From: Aurantimonas sp036549475
GTDB lineage: Bacteria; Pseudomonadota; Alphaproteobacteria; Rhizobiales; Rhizobiaceae
Length of the DNA: 64,000 nt
Direction of reading: 5' to 3'
NCBI RefSeq assembly: GCF_036549475.1
Contig: NZ_JAZHLI010000015.1
Location: 21,855-85,854, forward strand
The position numbers and the translations under genes are program-made. Every line of letters begins with the position of its first letter. Position 1 is the stretch's first letter. This document shows positions 22,890 through 31,504 of the stretch, one piece after another. The notes beneath the pieces are model-generated. The model was not told the origin of the DNA. It ran no database searches and saw nothing but the letters and a program-made list of their open reading frames with translations.

Positions 22890-24005
22890 ATGCGCGTCGG
22901 CTGCCCGAAGGAAATCAAGAACAACGAATACCGCGTCGGCCTGACGCCGTCGGCGACACGCGAATATGTCGGGCACGGCCATGCGGTGATCATCGAGACC
23001 GGCGCCGGCGCCGGCATCGACGCCAGTGACGAGGACTACGAGGCTGCGGGTGCCACCATTGCCCCGGACGCGGCGGAAATCTTCCGCACGGCCGACATGG
23101 TGGTGAAGGTCAAGGAACCGCAGCCCGCCGAATGGGCGCAACTGCGCGACGGCCAGATCATCTACACCTATCTGCATCTCGCCCCGGATCCGAAGCAGAC
23201 CGAGGGCCTGATCGCCTCCGGGGTGACGGCCGTAGCCTACGAGACGGTGACCGACGGCCGTGGAGGTCTGCCGTTGCTCGCCCCCATGTCGGAAGTCGCC
23301 GGCCGGCTGTCGATCCAGGCCGCGGCCCATGCGCTGGAAAAGGCCCATGGCGGCCGCGGCGTGCTGCTCGGCGGCGTGCCGGGCGTGGCCTGCGGCAAGG
23401 TGGTCATCATCGGCGGCGGCGTGGTCGGCAAGGAAGCCGCCAAGATGGCAATCGGCCTCGGCGCCGATGTGACCATTCTCGACCGGTCGATCGCCCGGCT
23501 GCGCGAACTCGACGATCTCTTCGCCGGCCGGGTCCAGACCCGCTATTCCACTCGCACCGCCATCGAGGAGGAGGTCTTTGCCGCCGACGCGGTCATCGGG
23601 GCCGTCCTCATTCCCGGCGCTTCGGCGCCGAAGCTGGTGAGGCGGGACATGCTGCCGGGCATGAAGAAGGGCGCTGTGCTGGTGGATGTCGCCATCGACC
23701 AGGGCGGCTGCTTTGAGACGTCCCACGCCACCACCCATGCCGACCCGACCTTCGAGATCGACGGCGTCGTGCATTATTGCGTCGCCAACATGCCGGGCGC
23801 CGTGCCGATTACCTCGGCGCACGCCCTCAACAACGCGACACTGCCCTTCGGACTGGCGCTGGCCGATTCCGGCCTGGTGGCGCTGTCGAACGATCCGCAT
23901 CTGATGCACGGGCTGAACGTCCATCGCGGCCTGATCACCAACCGCGCCGTCGCCGACTCCCTCGGGCGCGAAATGGTCGACGCCCGCAAGGCGCTGGCTG
24001 CCTGA
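22890..24005 (+). CDS. ald: Alanine dehydrogenase
   Basis: NAD-dependent enzyme interconverting L-alanine and pyruvate plus ammonia. 371 residues, normal length. N-terminal MRVGCPKEIKNNEYRVGLTP, catalytic-region LHLAPD, and the Rossmann loop GGGVVGKEAAKMA. ATG at 22890 follows GATGGAGG; an upstream ATG at 22878 lies inside that site. A terminator-like hairpin follows. Likely regulated by the divergent Lrp-type gene. Confidence 0.96.
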   Translation: MRVGCPKEIKNNEYRVGLTPSATREYVGHGHAVIIETGAGAGIDASDEDYEAAGATIAPDAAEIFRTADMVVKVKEPQPAEWAQLRDGQIIYTYLHLAPDPKQTEGLIASGVTAVAYETVTDGRGGLPLLAPMSEVAGRLSIQAAAHALEKAHGGRGVLLGGVPGVACGKVVIIGGGVVGKEAAKMAIGLGADVTILDRSIARLRELDDLFAGRVQTRYSTRTAIEEEVFAADAVIGAVLIPGASAPKLVRRDMLPGMKKGAVLVDVAIDQGGCFETSHATTHADPTFEIDGVVHYCVANMPGAVPITSAHALNNATLPFGLALADSGLVALSNDPHLMHGLNVHRGLITNRAVADSLGREMVDARKALAA

Positions 24006-24018
24006 CGCAGCACGAAAA

Positions 24019-24050
24019 AGGGCGGCCGATCGATCCCGACCGCCGCCCCT
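24019..24050. terminator. Terminator between ald and the convergent unknown gene
   Basis: Stem GGGCGGC / GCCGCCC preceded by five A and followed by CTTG, between convergent stops at 24005 and 24084. Could serve both strands; on the minus strand the run after the hairpin is TTTTT. Confidence 0.6.
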
Positions 24051-24083
24051 TGCACATCATCCGGCACATAGGTGCCGACGTCG

Positions 24084-24365
24084 TCAGACCTCGACGATCA
24101 GGCCGTTCGCCACGAGCTTGGAAATATCCACCTCCCGCAGCTTCTGGGTGCGGCCGAGCTTGCCGCCATAGCCCTTCACTTCGGCCGCCGAAAGCGGCAG
24201 GACGAAGCGCTGGCTGACGATCCGCGGCGGTCCGTTGACCTGGGAGAATTCCGTCCATTGCAGACGTCCGGGGTAGGTTCCCTCGGGGAGAATGAGACCT
24301 TCGCCGAGATCGACCGCTTCGGTCACCTTGTAGGTTCGGTCTTCATGGGCTGCCCTGGCTGCCAT
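24084..24365 (-). CDS. Conserved-looking unknown protein, 93 residues
   Basis: Not recognised. Hydrophilic, no membrane segment, no cysteine. The sequence mixes short beta-like stretches (TYPGRLQWTEFSQVNGPPRI, VSQRFVLPLSA), suggesting a small beta-rich fold. The ATG follows GCGAGGACACAG with GAGGA as ribosome-binding site, codon use matches neighbours and a terminator follows, so it is very likely a real gene. No functional clue from its neighbours. Confidence 0.65.
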   Translation of the reverse strand: MAARAAHEDRTYKVTEAVDLGEGLILPEGTYPGRLQWTEFSQVNGPPRIVSQRFVLPLSAAEVKGYGGKLGRTQKLREVDISKLVANGLIVEV

Positions 24366-24678
24366 CTGTGTCCTCGCTTCTTCAAAAGTCGCTCGGCCTG
24401 CAATGCAAGCCGAGCCGTGTTGTCAGGCGTCGCCAACGATTTCGGCGATACGTCCGGTGCCGTCGCATGCCAAACAGGGCTCGCCTTCAGCGGTCCCCGA
24501 TCCGCAATACGGTCGGCAAAAATCTTCCGCAGTCTGCGGCCCGTCGTCATGGCCGTCGTTGCCGGGCTTCGCGGCAAGCTAGACTGGCATCGGCATACTC
24601 TGGAAATCGCCAATGCATGGGATCAGGCCAAAGGCCGAACCCGTCTTTCAAATATATATGTAGCGGCCGGCGGAAATT
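24366..24678. other. Intergenic interval upstream of the 93-residue gene
   Basis: About 310 bases with lower GC. An AT-rich block (AAATATATATGTA at 24649-24661) could be part of a minus-strand promoter for the downstream gene. No coding sequence supported. Confidence 0.35.
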
Positions 24679-25047
24679 TCACTCTCGCGCGTTGGCCGAG
24701 ATGGGGCTGTCTTCCTGGAATGTCACGCCCGTTGGCGGGAGCATATCACATTCCAGACCGAAGCGCTGCCGTGCCATGCGGCAATCCTCACCGCCGGGCA
24801 AGCACTCGCGACACACCTGCGGACGCAGGGCATAGATCGTGCAGGTCGTACCGGCCCCGACCGTGCCGGCCAGGGCCGCGCAGCGATCGTTCTCGCAACG
24901 CATGCCGCTGAGATTGCCGGCGACGAGCGCGGCGGGGATGCGATCGAGGTCTGCATCGCTTTCGATGGAGAAACGTGGCCAGTCAGCCGAATAGGCGCAG
25001 CAGGCGCCGCAGGCCTGACAGTCGAAGGCAGCATCGGACGGGATCAT
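24679..25047 (-). CDS. YkgJ-family cysteine cluster protein
   Basis: 122 residues. N-terminal FDCQACGACCAYS gives Cys10, 13, 16 and 17, the CxxCGxCC signature of YkgJ (zinc- or iron-chelating cysteine cluster family). Further cysteines occur in CENDRCAAL, TCTIYALRPQVCRECLPGGEDC. Metal identity and role are unknown. ATG at 25047 is preferred; a TTG at 25083 in frame would add 12 residues. Confidence 0.85.
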   Translation of the reverse strand: MIPSDAAFDCQACGACCAYSADWPRFSIESDADLDRIPAALVAGNLSGMRCENDRCAALAGTVGAGTTCTIYALRPQVCRECLPGGEDCRMARQRFGLECDMLPPTGVTFQEDSPISANARE

Positions 25048-25226
25048 CGTCGCGCTTCTTGCAGCCTTCGGCAGGCCGGTCAATGCGGCGTGCGAGAACG
25101 AATTTTTAACGTTCGCACGAACTGGGTGACCGTTCGAACGGATTCATCCCCCTGGGGAAACCATATGGAAACGCCGCAACGGTAAGCTCGTGTCTCCACG
25201 AACGGATCGTGGTGGAGGCTGGTCTC

Positions 25227-26990
25227 GTGAAAAGCTCGACATGTACGCGGTTTCGCGCCGCCCAATCCGGCAATGTGGCGATCGTCTTCGGACTTACGCT
25301 GCCGATCCTTGCCTGCTGCATGGGCGCCGCGGTGGACATCTCCGGAATCTACGCGTCGAAGCGCAATCTCCAGCATTCGGTCGACATTGCGGCGCTCGCA
25401 GCCGGCCGAGAATATGCCAACAATCAGGAGAACGCGCATCTTTCGAAGGTCGCCGAAGGCTACTTCTTCGAGAACGCTGGCGCGGAAGCGCGAAAATCTA
25501 CCCAGTTCGCCTATGACGGCGTGTTTGACAAGGACGGCAACACCGTCCTGCAGGTTTCGGCAGCCCGCCAGCACCCGACGATCTTCGGCGATTTGCTGTC
25601 CTTCGTGACCGGCGGCGAACTCGACTGGAGCGCCTTTCCGCTGGCCGCGCGAAGCCAGATCGTCGTCCAGAACCAGTCAATCGAGCTGGTCATGGTTCTG
25701 GACAATTCTGGCTCGATGGGAAGCAAGCCGAAATCCGGTGGTGGCAAGCGCAAGATCAATACGATCAAGGAGGCCGCCACCAACCTGACCGCGCAGTTCC
25801 TGAAAGGCGCCGCCTCCTCGACCCTGGAACTGCCGGTGCAGTTCGGCGTGGTTCCCTTCGCCGCGGCCGTCAATGTCGGGCCGGACAATGCGAGCGCTGC
25901 CTGGATGGACACCAAGGGACGCTCGTCGATCCACAACGAGTATCTCGACTGGGCCAACTGGAAATCGAGCAGTGGCGCGAGGCTTGCGGAGAGGAGTGCG
26001 ACCGACGACTACTGGCAGGAGATCTCCTCCAAGACGCCGCTGACACGGTTCTTCGTCTACAAGAATGGCGTCCACCGGGACGAACTGGGTCCGTGGAAGG
26101 GCTGCGTGGAATCGCGGCCCGGCGGTCTGGCGATCACCGACGCGGAACCGGCCTACCTCGCGCCAGACACGCTGTTCGTCCCAACCTTTGCGCCGGACGA
26201 ATACGACGGCAGCAACGGCGACAACGACTACTTCATGGATGGCGGGACGTCGCGCATATCGGCTGACGCAGCGATGACGGCGCAATCGCAAATTGCTAAA
26301 TATTTCGGCGCAAGTTCGCCGCGGGGAAAAGGCGAGGGGCCGAATCGCGGCTGTCGCACGACCCCCATCACGCCCCTGACCGACGTCAAAGCGACCGTTG
26401 ATGCAGCGATCAACGCAATGACGGCGGCAGGGGAAACAAACATCCCCGAAGGCATAGCCTGGGGCTGGCGCGTGCTTTCCGCCCGCGAGCCTTTTAGCCA
26501 AGGGCGGGCCGAGGATGCCAAGGACAACCTCAAGGTCCTGGTGTTGATGACCGACGGCGACAATAATTACGGCGGCAACAAGAACGACTACAACGAATCC
26601 GGTTACGGGACATTCGGCTACGCCAGTACCTATGATGCCTATGGCAATCACCGCTGGGGCCGCATCTTCGATGATACCACCGGCAAAACCAACAAGAAGG
26701 CGCGAGCGTCGAGCTTCGTGACCGCGATGAACGAGAAGGTCGCGGCGATCTGCCAGAACATCAAGGATGATGGCCGCAAGGTGACCGGCGAGGACGGGAT
26801 CGTCATCTTCACCATCGCCTTTGACCTGGAAGACGGCTCATCGGTCAAGAAGCTGTTGGAGCAATGTGCTTCCTACGGCATCATCGATCCGACGAAGAAG
26901 CTCTATTACGACGCCAAGAGCTCCAGCGATCTGCTCGCAGCCTTCGATGCAATCACGGAGCAGGTGTCGAGCCTGCGCATCGCCAAGTAG
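25227..26990 (+). CDS. TadG-like pilus-assembly protein with VWA domain
   Basis: 587 residues. The N-terminus has the TadE/TadG-type membrane helix: RFRAAQSGNVAIVFGLTLPI followed by LACCMGAAVDISG. A von Willebrand A domain follows with the metal-ion site DNSGSMGS near residue 157 and a second acidic site MTDGDNNYGG. Such proteins are secreted minor components or anchors of Flp pili. GTG at 25227 is set by GGAGG at 25214-25218; earlier GTG codons precede that site. No other tad genes are nearby, so it is an orphan here. Confidence 0.82.
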   Translation: MKSSTCTRFRAAQSGNVAIVFGLTLPILACCMGAAVDISGIYASKRNLQHSVDIAALAAGREYANNQENAHLSKVAEGYFFENAGAEARKSTQFAYDGVFDKDGNTVLQVSAARQHPTIFGDLLSFVTGGELDWSAFPLAARSQIVVQNQSIELVMVLDNSGSMGSKPKSGGGKRKINTIKEAATNLTAQFLKGAASSTLELPVQFGVVPFAAAVNVGPDNASAAWMDTKGRSSIHNEYLDWANWKSSSGARLAERSATDDYWQEISSKTPLTRFFVYKNGVHRDELGPWKGCVESRPGGLAITDAEPAYLAPDTLFVPTFAPDEYDGSNGDNDYFMDGGTSRISADAAMTAQSQIAKYFGASSPRGKGEGPNRGCRTTPITPLTDVKATVDAAINAMTAAGETNIPEGIAWGWRVLSAREPFSQGRAEDAKDNLKVLVLMTDGDNNYGGNKNDYNESGYGTFGYASTYDAYGNHRWGRIFDDTTGKTNKKARASSFVTAMNEKVAAICQNIKDDGRKVTGEDGIVIFTIAFDLEDGSSVKKLLEQCASYGIIDPTKKLYYDAKSSSDLLAAFDAITEQVSSLRIAK

Positions 26991-27006
26991 TGCATTGCGC
27001 AGATCC

Positions 27007-27414
27007 TTATTGCGGATCGCTCGTCAGCTCGAAGCGCTCGATGACGCTCGGCTGGATGACTTTCGCCGTCATGGTGACGAGAACGAGTTGGGCATCGAGG
27101 CTGTCGCCGACCTCCATGGCGCGTTCGATCCGCTCGCCGACCCGCAGTGCCAGCGCCACGTCGTTGGCGCCGGCGAACCCTTCGGCGCCGATCATGCAAT
27201 AGGCAAGGATTTCCGCGGCGGCCTGATAGGCTTGCGGTGCGGGCGTCGCGCCGACAGCGTGATCCTTCATCAGATTGACCGCTGTCAGTTTCACCGCCTC
27301 CGGTACCATTCGCGGATGTAGATCGACGGATCGGAGCGCCCGATCGAGCTGACGCAGATCTTCTGACCGTCCGAAGATGCCGAAAAGGCCGAGTGAGGAT
27401 CGTTGCCGGGTCAT
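27007..27414 (-). CDS. Unknown protein, 135 residues
   Basis: Not recognised. N-terminus MTRQRSSLGLFGIFGRSEDLRQ then a helical body with regular hydrophobic spacing (AVKLTAVNLMKDHAV, AAAEILAYCMIGAEGF), soluble by appearance. ATG follows AGGA on the minus strand. Its upstream side abuts the extreme-GC block, so its promoter region as given may not be reliable. Convergent with the VWA gene. Confidence 0.65.
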   Translation of the reverse strand: MTRQRSSLGLFGIFGRSEDLRQLDRALRSVDLHPRMVPEAVKLTAVNLMKDHAVGATPAPQAYQAAAEILAYCMIGAEGFAGANDVALALRVGERIERAMEVGDSLDAQLVLVTMTAKVIQPSVIERFELTSDPQ

Positions 27415-27433
27415 GGCGCGATCCTGCACGAGC

Positions 27434-27600
27434 CGGGGGGCCGCCGCACCCCCCCCCCCGCCGCACCGGCGCGGGGGGGGGGGGCCCCGGCGGGGGCGGC
27501 CCCGCCCGAGAGCGTGGCGCGGCCGGGGGGGGGCCGGGGGCGGCCGGGCGGGGGGCCCCGGGGCCCCCGCGGGCGCCGCGACAGTCTCTCGGGCGGGCCG
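27434..27600. other. Extreme-GC block with long C and G homopolymers
   Basis: Positions 27441-27590 contain only five A or T in 150 bases. Runs are C11 (27449-27459), G12 (27473-27484) and G9 (27525-27533). The block lies where promoters of the two divergent flanking genes should be. Nothing else in the window resembles it. It looks like low-quality consensus or a contig-end artefact rather than natural sequence. Confidence 0.7.
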
Positions 27601-27740
27601 TCACCGGCCGGGCCGCCCCGATGCTGAGGGATCCATCGCGCGAGCGGATGTCCGCGCCACGCCAGCGGTCCATCATCGGCATTTCCGGCTTCGTAACGTC
27701 TTCCGGGTTAATGCTGATGGCGTGTAAACCGGAGCAGACA

Positions 27741-29063
27741 GTGCCATCGACGGAATTCTTCCTGGGGGTCGTGAACGGGCTGGGCATCTTCGCTCTCGTG
27801 ACGATGCTGTATGGCAGGGCGCTCCGCACAGCCGAGCCGGGAATTGCTCGCGGCATCGCGCTGGGCCTTTTGTTCGGGGTCGGTGCATCGCTGTCGATCG
27901 CAAATGCCGTCGAGTTGGCGCCCGGCTTGCGTATCGATCCACGTGCCGTGATGCTGGTTCTGGCGGCGCCTTTCGGCGGCCCGGGCGCCGCAACGGTGGC
28001 CGCGGCGGTGACCAGCGCCTATCGCCTGTATCTCGGCGGTTCCGCAGCGCTGCCCGGGATCGCCAACATCGTCACGACCGCCGGCGTGGGGGCGATCTTC
28101 GCCTATTGCATCTTCGAAAACATGCGCCCTGCCGGCACGCGCCAACTGCTCATGCTCGGCTTCTTCAGCAACGTGCCGCTGCTCTTCATCCTGACGGTTC
28201 CCGTCGACAATGCGGGGGAGATCTTCCTGCGGACGATCGGCCCGATGATCATCGCGGACGTCCTCGGCGTCCTCATCCTTGGCCGTTTCCTCTGCAATGA
28301 GCGCAAGGCCTTCGTCTTTGGTCGGGCTCTGGAAGCGGAGGCAACGACCGACCCGTTGACGCTCCTGCCCAATCGCCGCCATCTCGAGCGCCGCACCAGT
28401 GAGATGGTCGAGACGGCGCAGCGCAACGGTAAGCCGATATCGGTGCTGGTCATCGACATTGATCGCTTCAAGGAGGTCAACGACAATTACGGCCACGATG
28501 TCGGCGACGCGATCCTCCAGAAGGTCGCGGCGGTGGTGCGGGCCAGTGTCCGCAAATCCGACGCGCTTGCCCGGTTCGGGGGAGAGGAAGTCGTCGTGGC
28601 GATGGCCGACACCACGCTGGCGGCGGCAGCCCACACGGCCGAGCGGATCCGCTCCGCGGTTGATGCGGACGTGTTTCACAGGGACCGGGAGACGGGCAAC
28701 GTCACCGTCAGCGTCGGCGTCGCGACCCAGCAGGGGGAGGACCTCTCCTTCAAACGCCTCTTCAAGGCTGCCGACGAAGCGTTGTTCCTGGCCAAGCAAC
28801 GCGGCCGCAACCGTGTCGAGTTCGCTGTCCCGGCAAAGGAAGCAGCCGACTTCTCGACGTCTGGGTGTGTCGCCGCAGGACCTGCCAAGACTTCCCGCAG
28901 TAGCGATCAAACCGGGTATCAGATTGACCTATCTGGTCTTTTGCCGCCTGTGGTGGCGCCTTTCGTGGCTGTCGGCTCTATGCCCGCAACCCGATCAGCG
29001 CCGACAAAGTCGTCCAGACCAGCCAGACCATGCCGCCTGCGACGAGCGCCAGGATACCGATAG
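27741..29063 (+). CDS. Membrane diguanylate cyclase (GGDEF), GGEEV variant
   Basis: 440 residues. About six hydrophobic segments (5TMR-LYT-like sensor, NGLGIFALVTMLYGRAL onward) precede a GGDEF domain, so it probably makes c-di-GMP at the inner membrane. The GGDEF domain has DPLTLLPNRRHLERR, the inhibitory site RKSD five residues before the active loop, and the loop reads FGGEEVVVAM, with Val where Phe is usual. Activity is likely but unproven. GTG at 27741 follows CCGGAG by six bases and matches the start of its paralogue at 42544. Upstream frame runs into the extreme-GC block and is not used. Confidence 0.85.
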   Translation: MPSTEFFLGVVNGLGIFALVTMLYGRALRTAEPGIARGIALGLLFGVGASLSIANAVELAPGLRIDPRAVMLVLAAPFGGPGAATVAAAVTSAYRLYLGGSAALPGIANIVTTAGVGAIFAYCIFENMRPAGTRQLLMLGFFSNVPLLFILTVPVDNAGEIFLRTIGPMIIADVLGVLILGRFLCNERKAFVFGRALEAEATTDPLTLLPNRRHLERRTSEMVETAQRNGKPISVLVIDIDRFKEVNDNYGHDVGDAILQKVAAVVRASVRKSDALARFGGEEVVVAMADTTLAAAAHTAERIRSAVDADVFHRDRETGNVTVSVGVATQQGEDLSFKRLFKAADEALFLAKQRGRNRVEFAVPAKEAADFSTSGCVAAGPAKTSRSSDQTGYQIDLSGLLPPVVAPFVAVGSMPATRSAPTKSSRPARPCRLRRAPGYR

Positions 29064-29799
29064 CCAGCAGTGCTGCTGCAGCCCAGCATGTCGGAGTACC
29101 TCGTTTGCTGACGTCGCCGCAGAGGCCGGCAAACCATGATGAAGGATGCCTTGGTGGACGGATAGTCTTTGAAACTCAAGGTATGAGCCGGTCAGAGCAT
29201 TTCAACCCGACATCCCACCCTGCCAGGCAAGATGCAAGCGTTCTCCGCCAGATCCGGTTCGCGAAAGTCGGCTCTTGCGCTGATGCTTAACGATCAGGTC
29301 GTGTCCCGCGCAGTCCTTCGTCGCTTGTATGCTGTGATTCAGCGTTGGTTTGATCACAGTGAACCGGTCGGACACTCCCATGAAGGCCAAGTAGGATATC
29401 TGTGCACTACTCGGCCGGATAGTTGCGAGACCATCGGGGGGCGGCGAACTCGCTTGTCGCAGATGAGCAGGTTCAATTTGGGTGTCTGGCTGTGCGACGC
29501 GAAGAGGATCGCACTGCGCTTGCCCACCATGGCAGTCTCGTGGCGCGTAACGAAGCGCTCGGGTTCGGCGGACCCCGTCCGGCGAACAAGGCCGGCCGAT
29601 ATGTCAGACGAAGCTGCGCCTTCGAGAAAGTCGCTTCCAGCATTGGTCTATGAGTTCGGCTTGCTACTGCCCCTGGCGCTCATGCCGTGTCATTCAGTCG
29701 GAGCGCTTTCGGGGGCGGTGATCTACCGCTTGTGATGAGAGGCAACTTCTGCCCATCCGCGTCGTTCTACCGAAGATGTCCATCACCGGAGGCAGACCA
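29064..29799. other. Gene-poor interval, no supported coding sequence
   Basis: About 735 bases. Frames up to 167 codons are open on the plus strand but have unnatural composition and no recognisable motif. A minus-strand frame near 28990-29130 encodes one membrane-like helix yet has no start codon. May contain decayed mobile or island DNA; nothing can be named. Confidence 0.45.
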
Positions 29800-29928
29800 A
29801 TGAATATTCGAACCCCGGCCATCGTCGCTCTCGCTCTCATGGCCAGTGTGGGGCTGACCGCGTGCGGAGACCAGGAAGAGCGCGAAGAGGTCGACGTCGA
29901 AAACGGAGTGGAAGCGGAGGACGACTAG
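29800..29928 (+). CDS. Small lipoprotein, 42 residues
   Basis: MNIRTPAIVALALMASVGLTACGDQ: a short positively charged start, a hydrophobic core and the lipobox LTAC, so lipidation at Cys22 is expected. The mature part is only 21 residues and very acidic (10 or more Asp/Glu). A strong ribosome-binding site CCGGAGG (29786-29792) lies eight bases before the ATG. Too short for most gene finders. Resembles small entericidin-like or anonymous lipoproteins in size only; function unknown. Confidence 0.7.
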   Translation: MNIRTPAIVALALMASVGLTACGDQEEREEVDVENGVEAEDD

Positions 29929-30124
29929 CGTCGTCGGGCGCCGGGCCTCATCGTAATCTTGCCACGACACGGCCGGCCGCTTCATCGCGATCCGGGCCCT
30001 CATGTCGACGGGGATCTCTTCGATCGCGAGCGCGATGATGGTGCGCATGTGCATGTCCGTGATGCCTGCGTCTGGGGGCAGGATGCCAAGGGGACGGACA
30101 TAGCGAGATCGCCTAGACAAGAGA

Positions 30125-30153
30125 AGCCTCCGATTCTGGGTGAACCGGAGGCT
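30125..30153 (-). terminator. Terminator-like hairpin
   Basis: Stem AGCCTCCG / CGGAGGCT with a 13-base loop. On the minus strand it follows a stop codon at 30175-30177 by 21 bases and is succeeded by TCTCTTGT. This supports some minus-strand transcript ending here. Confidence 0.45.
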
Positions 30154-30174
30154 AGGGGATGTTCTCGTTTTGAT

Positions 30175-30480
30175 CTAGCTGGACGGCGCGTCGGCGATCG
30201 CATCTTTCAATATCGTCGCCGCCATCTCTCGCCGGATATCGGGGTCGTGCGGCGTCGGCATCCCGTGCACGATCATCAGCGCTGCCGCCGAATCATTTGC
30301 GAGCTTGATGGCGACATGCCTTAGACTGAGGACACCGTCAGCACGCAGCTGCGAGGGAAATGGCAGTCCGGGACGCCGCGCTACGTGAAAACCGTCATCA
30401 TGGCGTGGGAAGCGCTGCCCATCGACGCGAAAGATCGGATCGTGGAGGCGGCGGAAGAGGACGGGTGATCTCGCCGGCAC
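30175..30480 (-). CDS. Doubtful small protein upstream of a hairpin
   Basis: The last 40 residues (ANDSAAALMIVHGMPTPHDP, then DIRREMAATILKDAIADAPSS) have a protein-like composition and end just before a terminator-like hairpin. The N-terminal half, from a GTG at 30480, is less natural and lies opposite another protein-like frame. The true start could be ATG 30276, giving 33 residues. No family recognised. Confidence 0.25.
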   Translation of the reverse strand: MPARSPVLFRRLHDPIFRVDGQRFPRHDDGFHVARRPGLPFPSQLRADGVLSLRHVAIKLANDSAAALMIVHGMPTPHDPDIRREMAATILKDAIADAPSS

Positions 30481-30545
30481 CAGTCTTCCGCGATCTTCGG
30501 CTGAAGCGTATAAAACTTTACGGAAGCTGGAGCAGGTGAGTCGGC

Positions 30546-31064
30546 GTGGACGAAAAAAGTCATCTCAATGTGACGATCTCCGAGTATCGCCTCGTCAAAG
30601 ACCTTCTCCGTGTCGGTAAGCTGACCCGGGTCTACGTCGATCTCGCCGTGCGTGAAGCAGGCCTGGTTATCGGGCAAGATGAAATGATGCGCATCTTGTC
30701 AGAATGTCAGCCGAAATCGGTCACCGCCATCGCCCAACGTTTGGGGATTCGTCCGCCGACCGCGTCAAGGATGCTCTCATTGCTAGAAGCCAAGGGGTTC
30801 GTGCATCGCGTGGCAGATCCGCACGACCGGCGGAAGACGGGCGTGGTTCTCACGCCGGATGGCGCGGAGCTTCAACGATCTGTCGAAGCAATCCGGCAGC
30901 GCCTCGAACGAGAACTGTTCCGTGATCTTCCTCCGTCTGAAATCAGTGCAATCAGAGAAAGCCTGGAGCTTCTGGATGGCCATCTCAAGAACCGGGCGGA
31001 ATCGCTCCGAAAGCGCCAGAAGCCCGACACCGACGAAGAAAACGCCCTCTCATTTGCCCGCTGA
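30546..31064 (+). CDS. MarR family transcriptional regulator
   Basis: 172 residues with a winged helix: recognition region KSVTAIAQRLGIRPPTASRM and wing DPHDRRKTGVVLTPDGAEL, both standard MarR features. The basic C-terminus (LRKRQKPDTDEENA) is longer than usual. GTG start after CAGGTGAG. A TATAAA box at 30509-30514 may be its -10. It sits alone in the accessory region next to an unknown gene, with no obvious target such as an efflux pump. Confidence 0.85.
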   Translation: MDEKSHLNVTISEYRLVKDLLRVGKLTRVYVDLAVREAGLVIGQDEMMRILSECQPKSVTAIAQRLGIRPPTASRMLSLLEAKGFVHRVADPHDRRKTGVVLTPDGAELQRSVEAIRQRLERELFRDLPPSEISAIRESLELLDGHLKNRAESLRKRQKPDTDEENALSFAR

Positions 31065-31190
31065 AGCCAGACTCCCGGTCCCTACGGCCGAATACCTTCC
31101 CCAGAGACTTCGGCCCCACACGCGCGTTCGCTGAATATAAACGAAATTACGTTAGGTCCGATGTTCGTAGGCGAGCTTCGGAGATTGACG

Positions 31191-31490
31191 ATGTCACTAG
31201 GGCAAGCAGACAAACTTGCGATCGTTTGGCGCGAACTTTCGGCTGTCGTCGGGAACATCGAGAAAGCGCAGGATTTCTTCGCGTTCGATCCGGGGCAAGC
31301 GGATCCTGGTGACCCGGTGCCGTTCAACATCGAAAGCTCGCTGATCGAAGCCCTGCTTCAAGTCCGCTATATCCAGGAGCAGGTACACGCAATGGCCGCG
31401 GCTGCGGACATTGGATGGATCGTCAACGAGTTCAATGCGGGATGCCTTGCAGACCAGCGAGCGTTCAATGACGTGAGTAAGCCGATATAG
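31191..31490 (+). CDS. Unknown protein, 99 residues
   Basis: Not recognised. Helical, soluble composition (DKLAIVWRELSAVVGNIEKA and SSLIEALLQVRYIQEQVHAM), codon third positions moderately GC-rich. ATG at 31191 follows GGAG; ATG 31161 is an in-frame alternative. The opposite strand also has a long open frame, which lowers confidence. A TATAAA element at 31136 resembles the one before the MarR gene. Confidence 0.45.
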   Translation: MSLGQADKLAIVWRELSAVVGNIEKAQDFFAFDPGQADPGDPVPFNIESSLIEALLQVRYIQEQVHAMAAAADIGWIVNEFNAGCLADQRAFNDVSKPI

Positions 31491-31504
31491 CGGCAAGCCC
31501 TCGG

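Larger units (their letters stand above)
29929..30545. other. Interval with doubtful short reading frames
   Basis: Between the lipoprotein and the MarR gene. It holds a hairpin (30125-30153) and one minus-strand frame (30175-30480), listed separately. Two short peptides on opposite strands look alike: minus near 29980-30045 (TIIALAIEEIPVDMRARI) and plus near 30385-30465 (TVIMAWEALPIDAKDRIV). They may be remnants of one small gene family. Confidence 0.35.

Noticed and set aside
27393..27740. N-terminal extension of the diguanylate cyclase through the GC block
   Set aside because: Pro/Gly/Arg-only sequence with no counterpart in the paralogue at 42544. A GTG with a proper ribosome-binding site lies at 27741.
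28990..29130. Minus-strand frame encoding a membrane-like helix (ALLAIGILALVAGGMVWLVW)
   Set aside because: The frame has no ATG, GTG or TTG before the helix and overlaps the 3' end of the cyclase gene.
29232..29735. 167-codon plus-strand frame
   Set aside because: No motif, irregular composition, no ribosome-binding site, and competing frames of similar quality in the same place.
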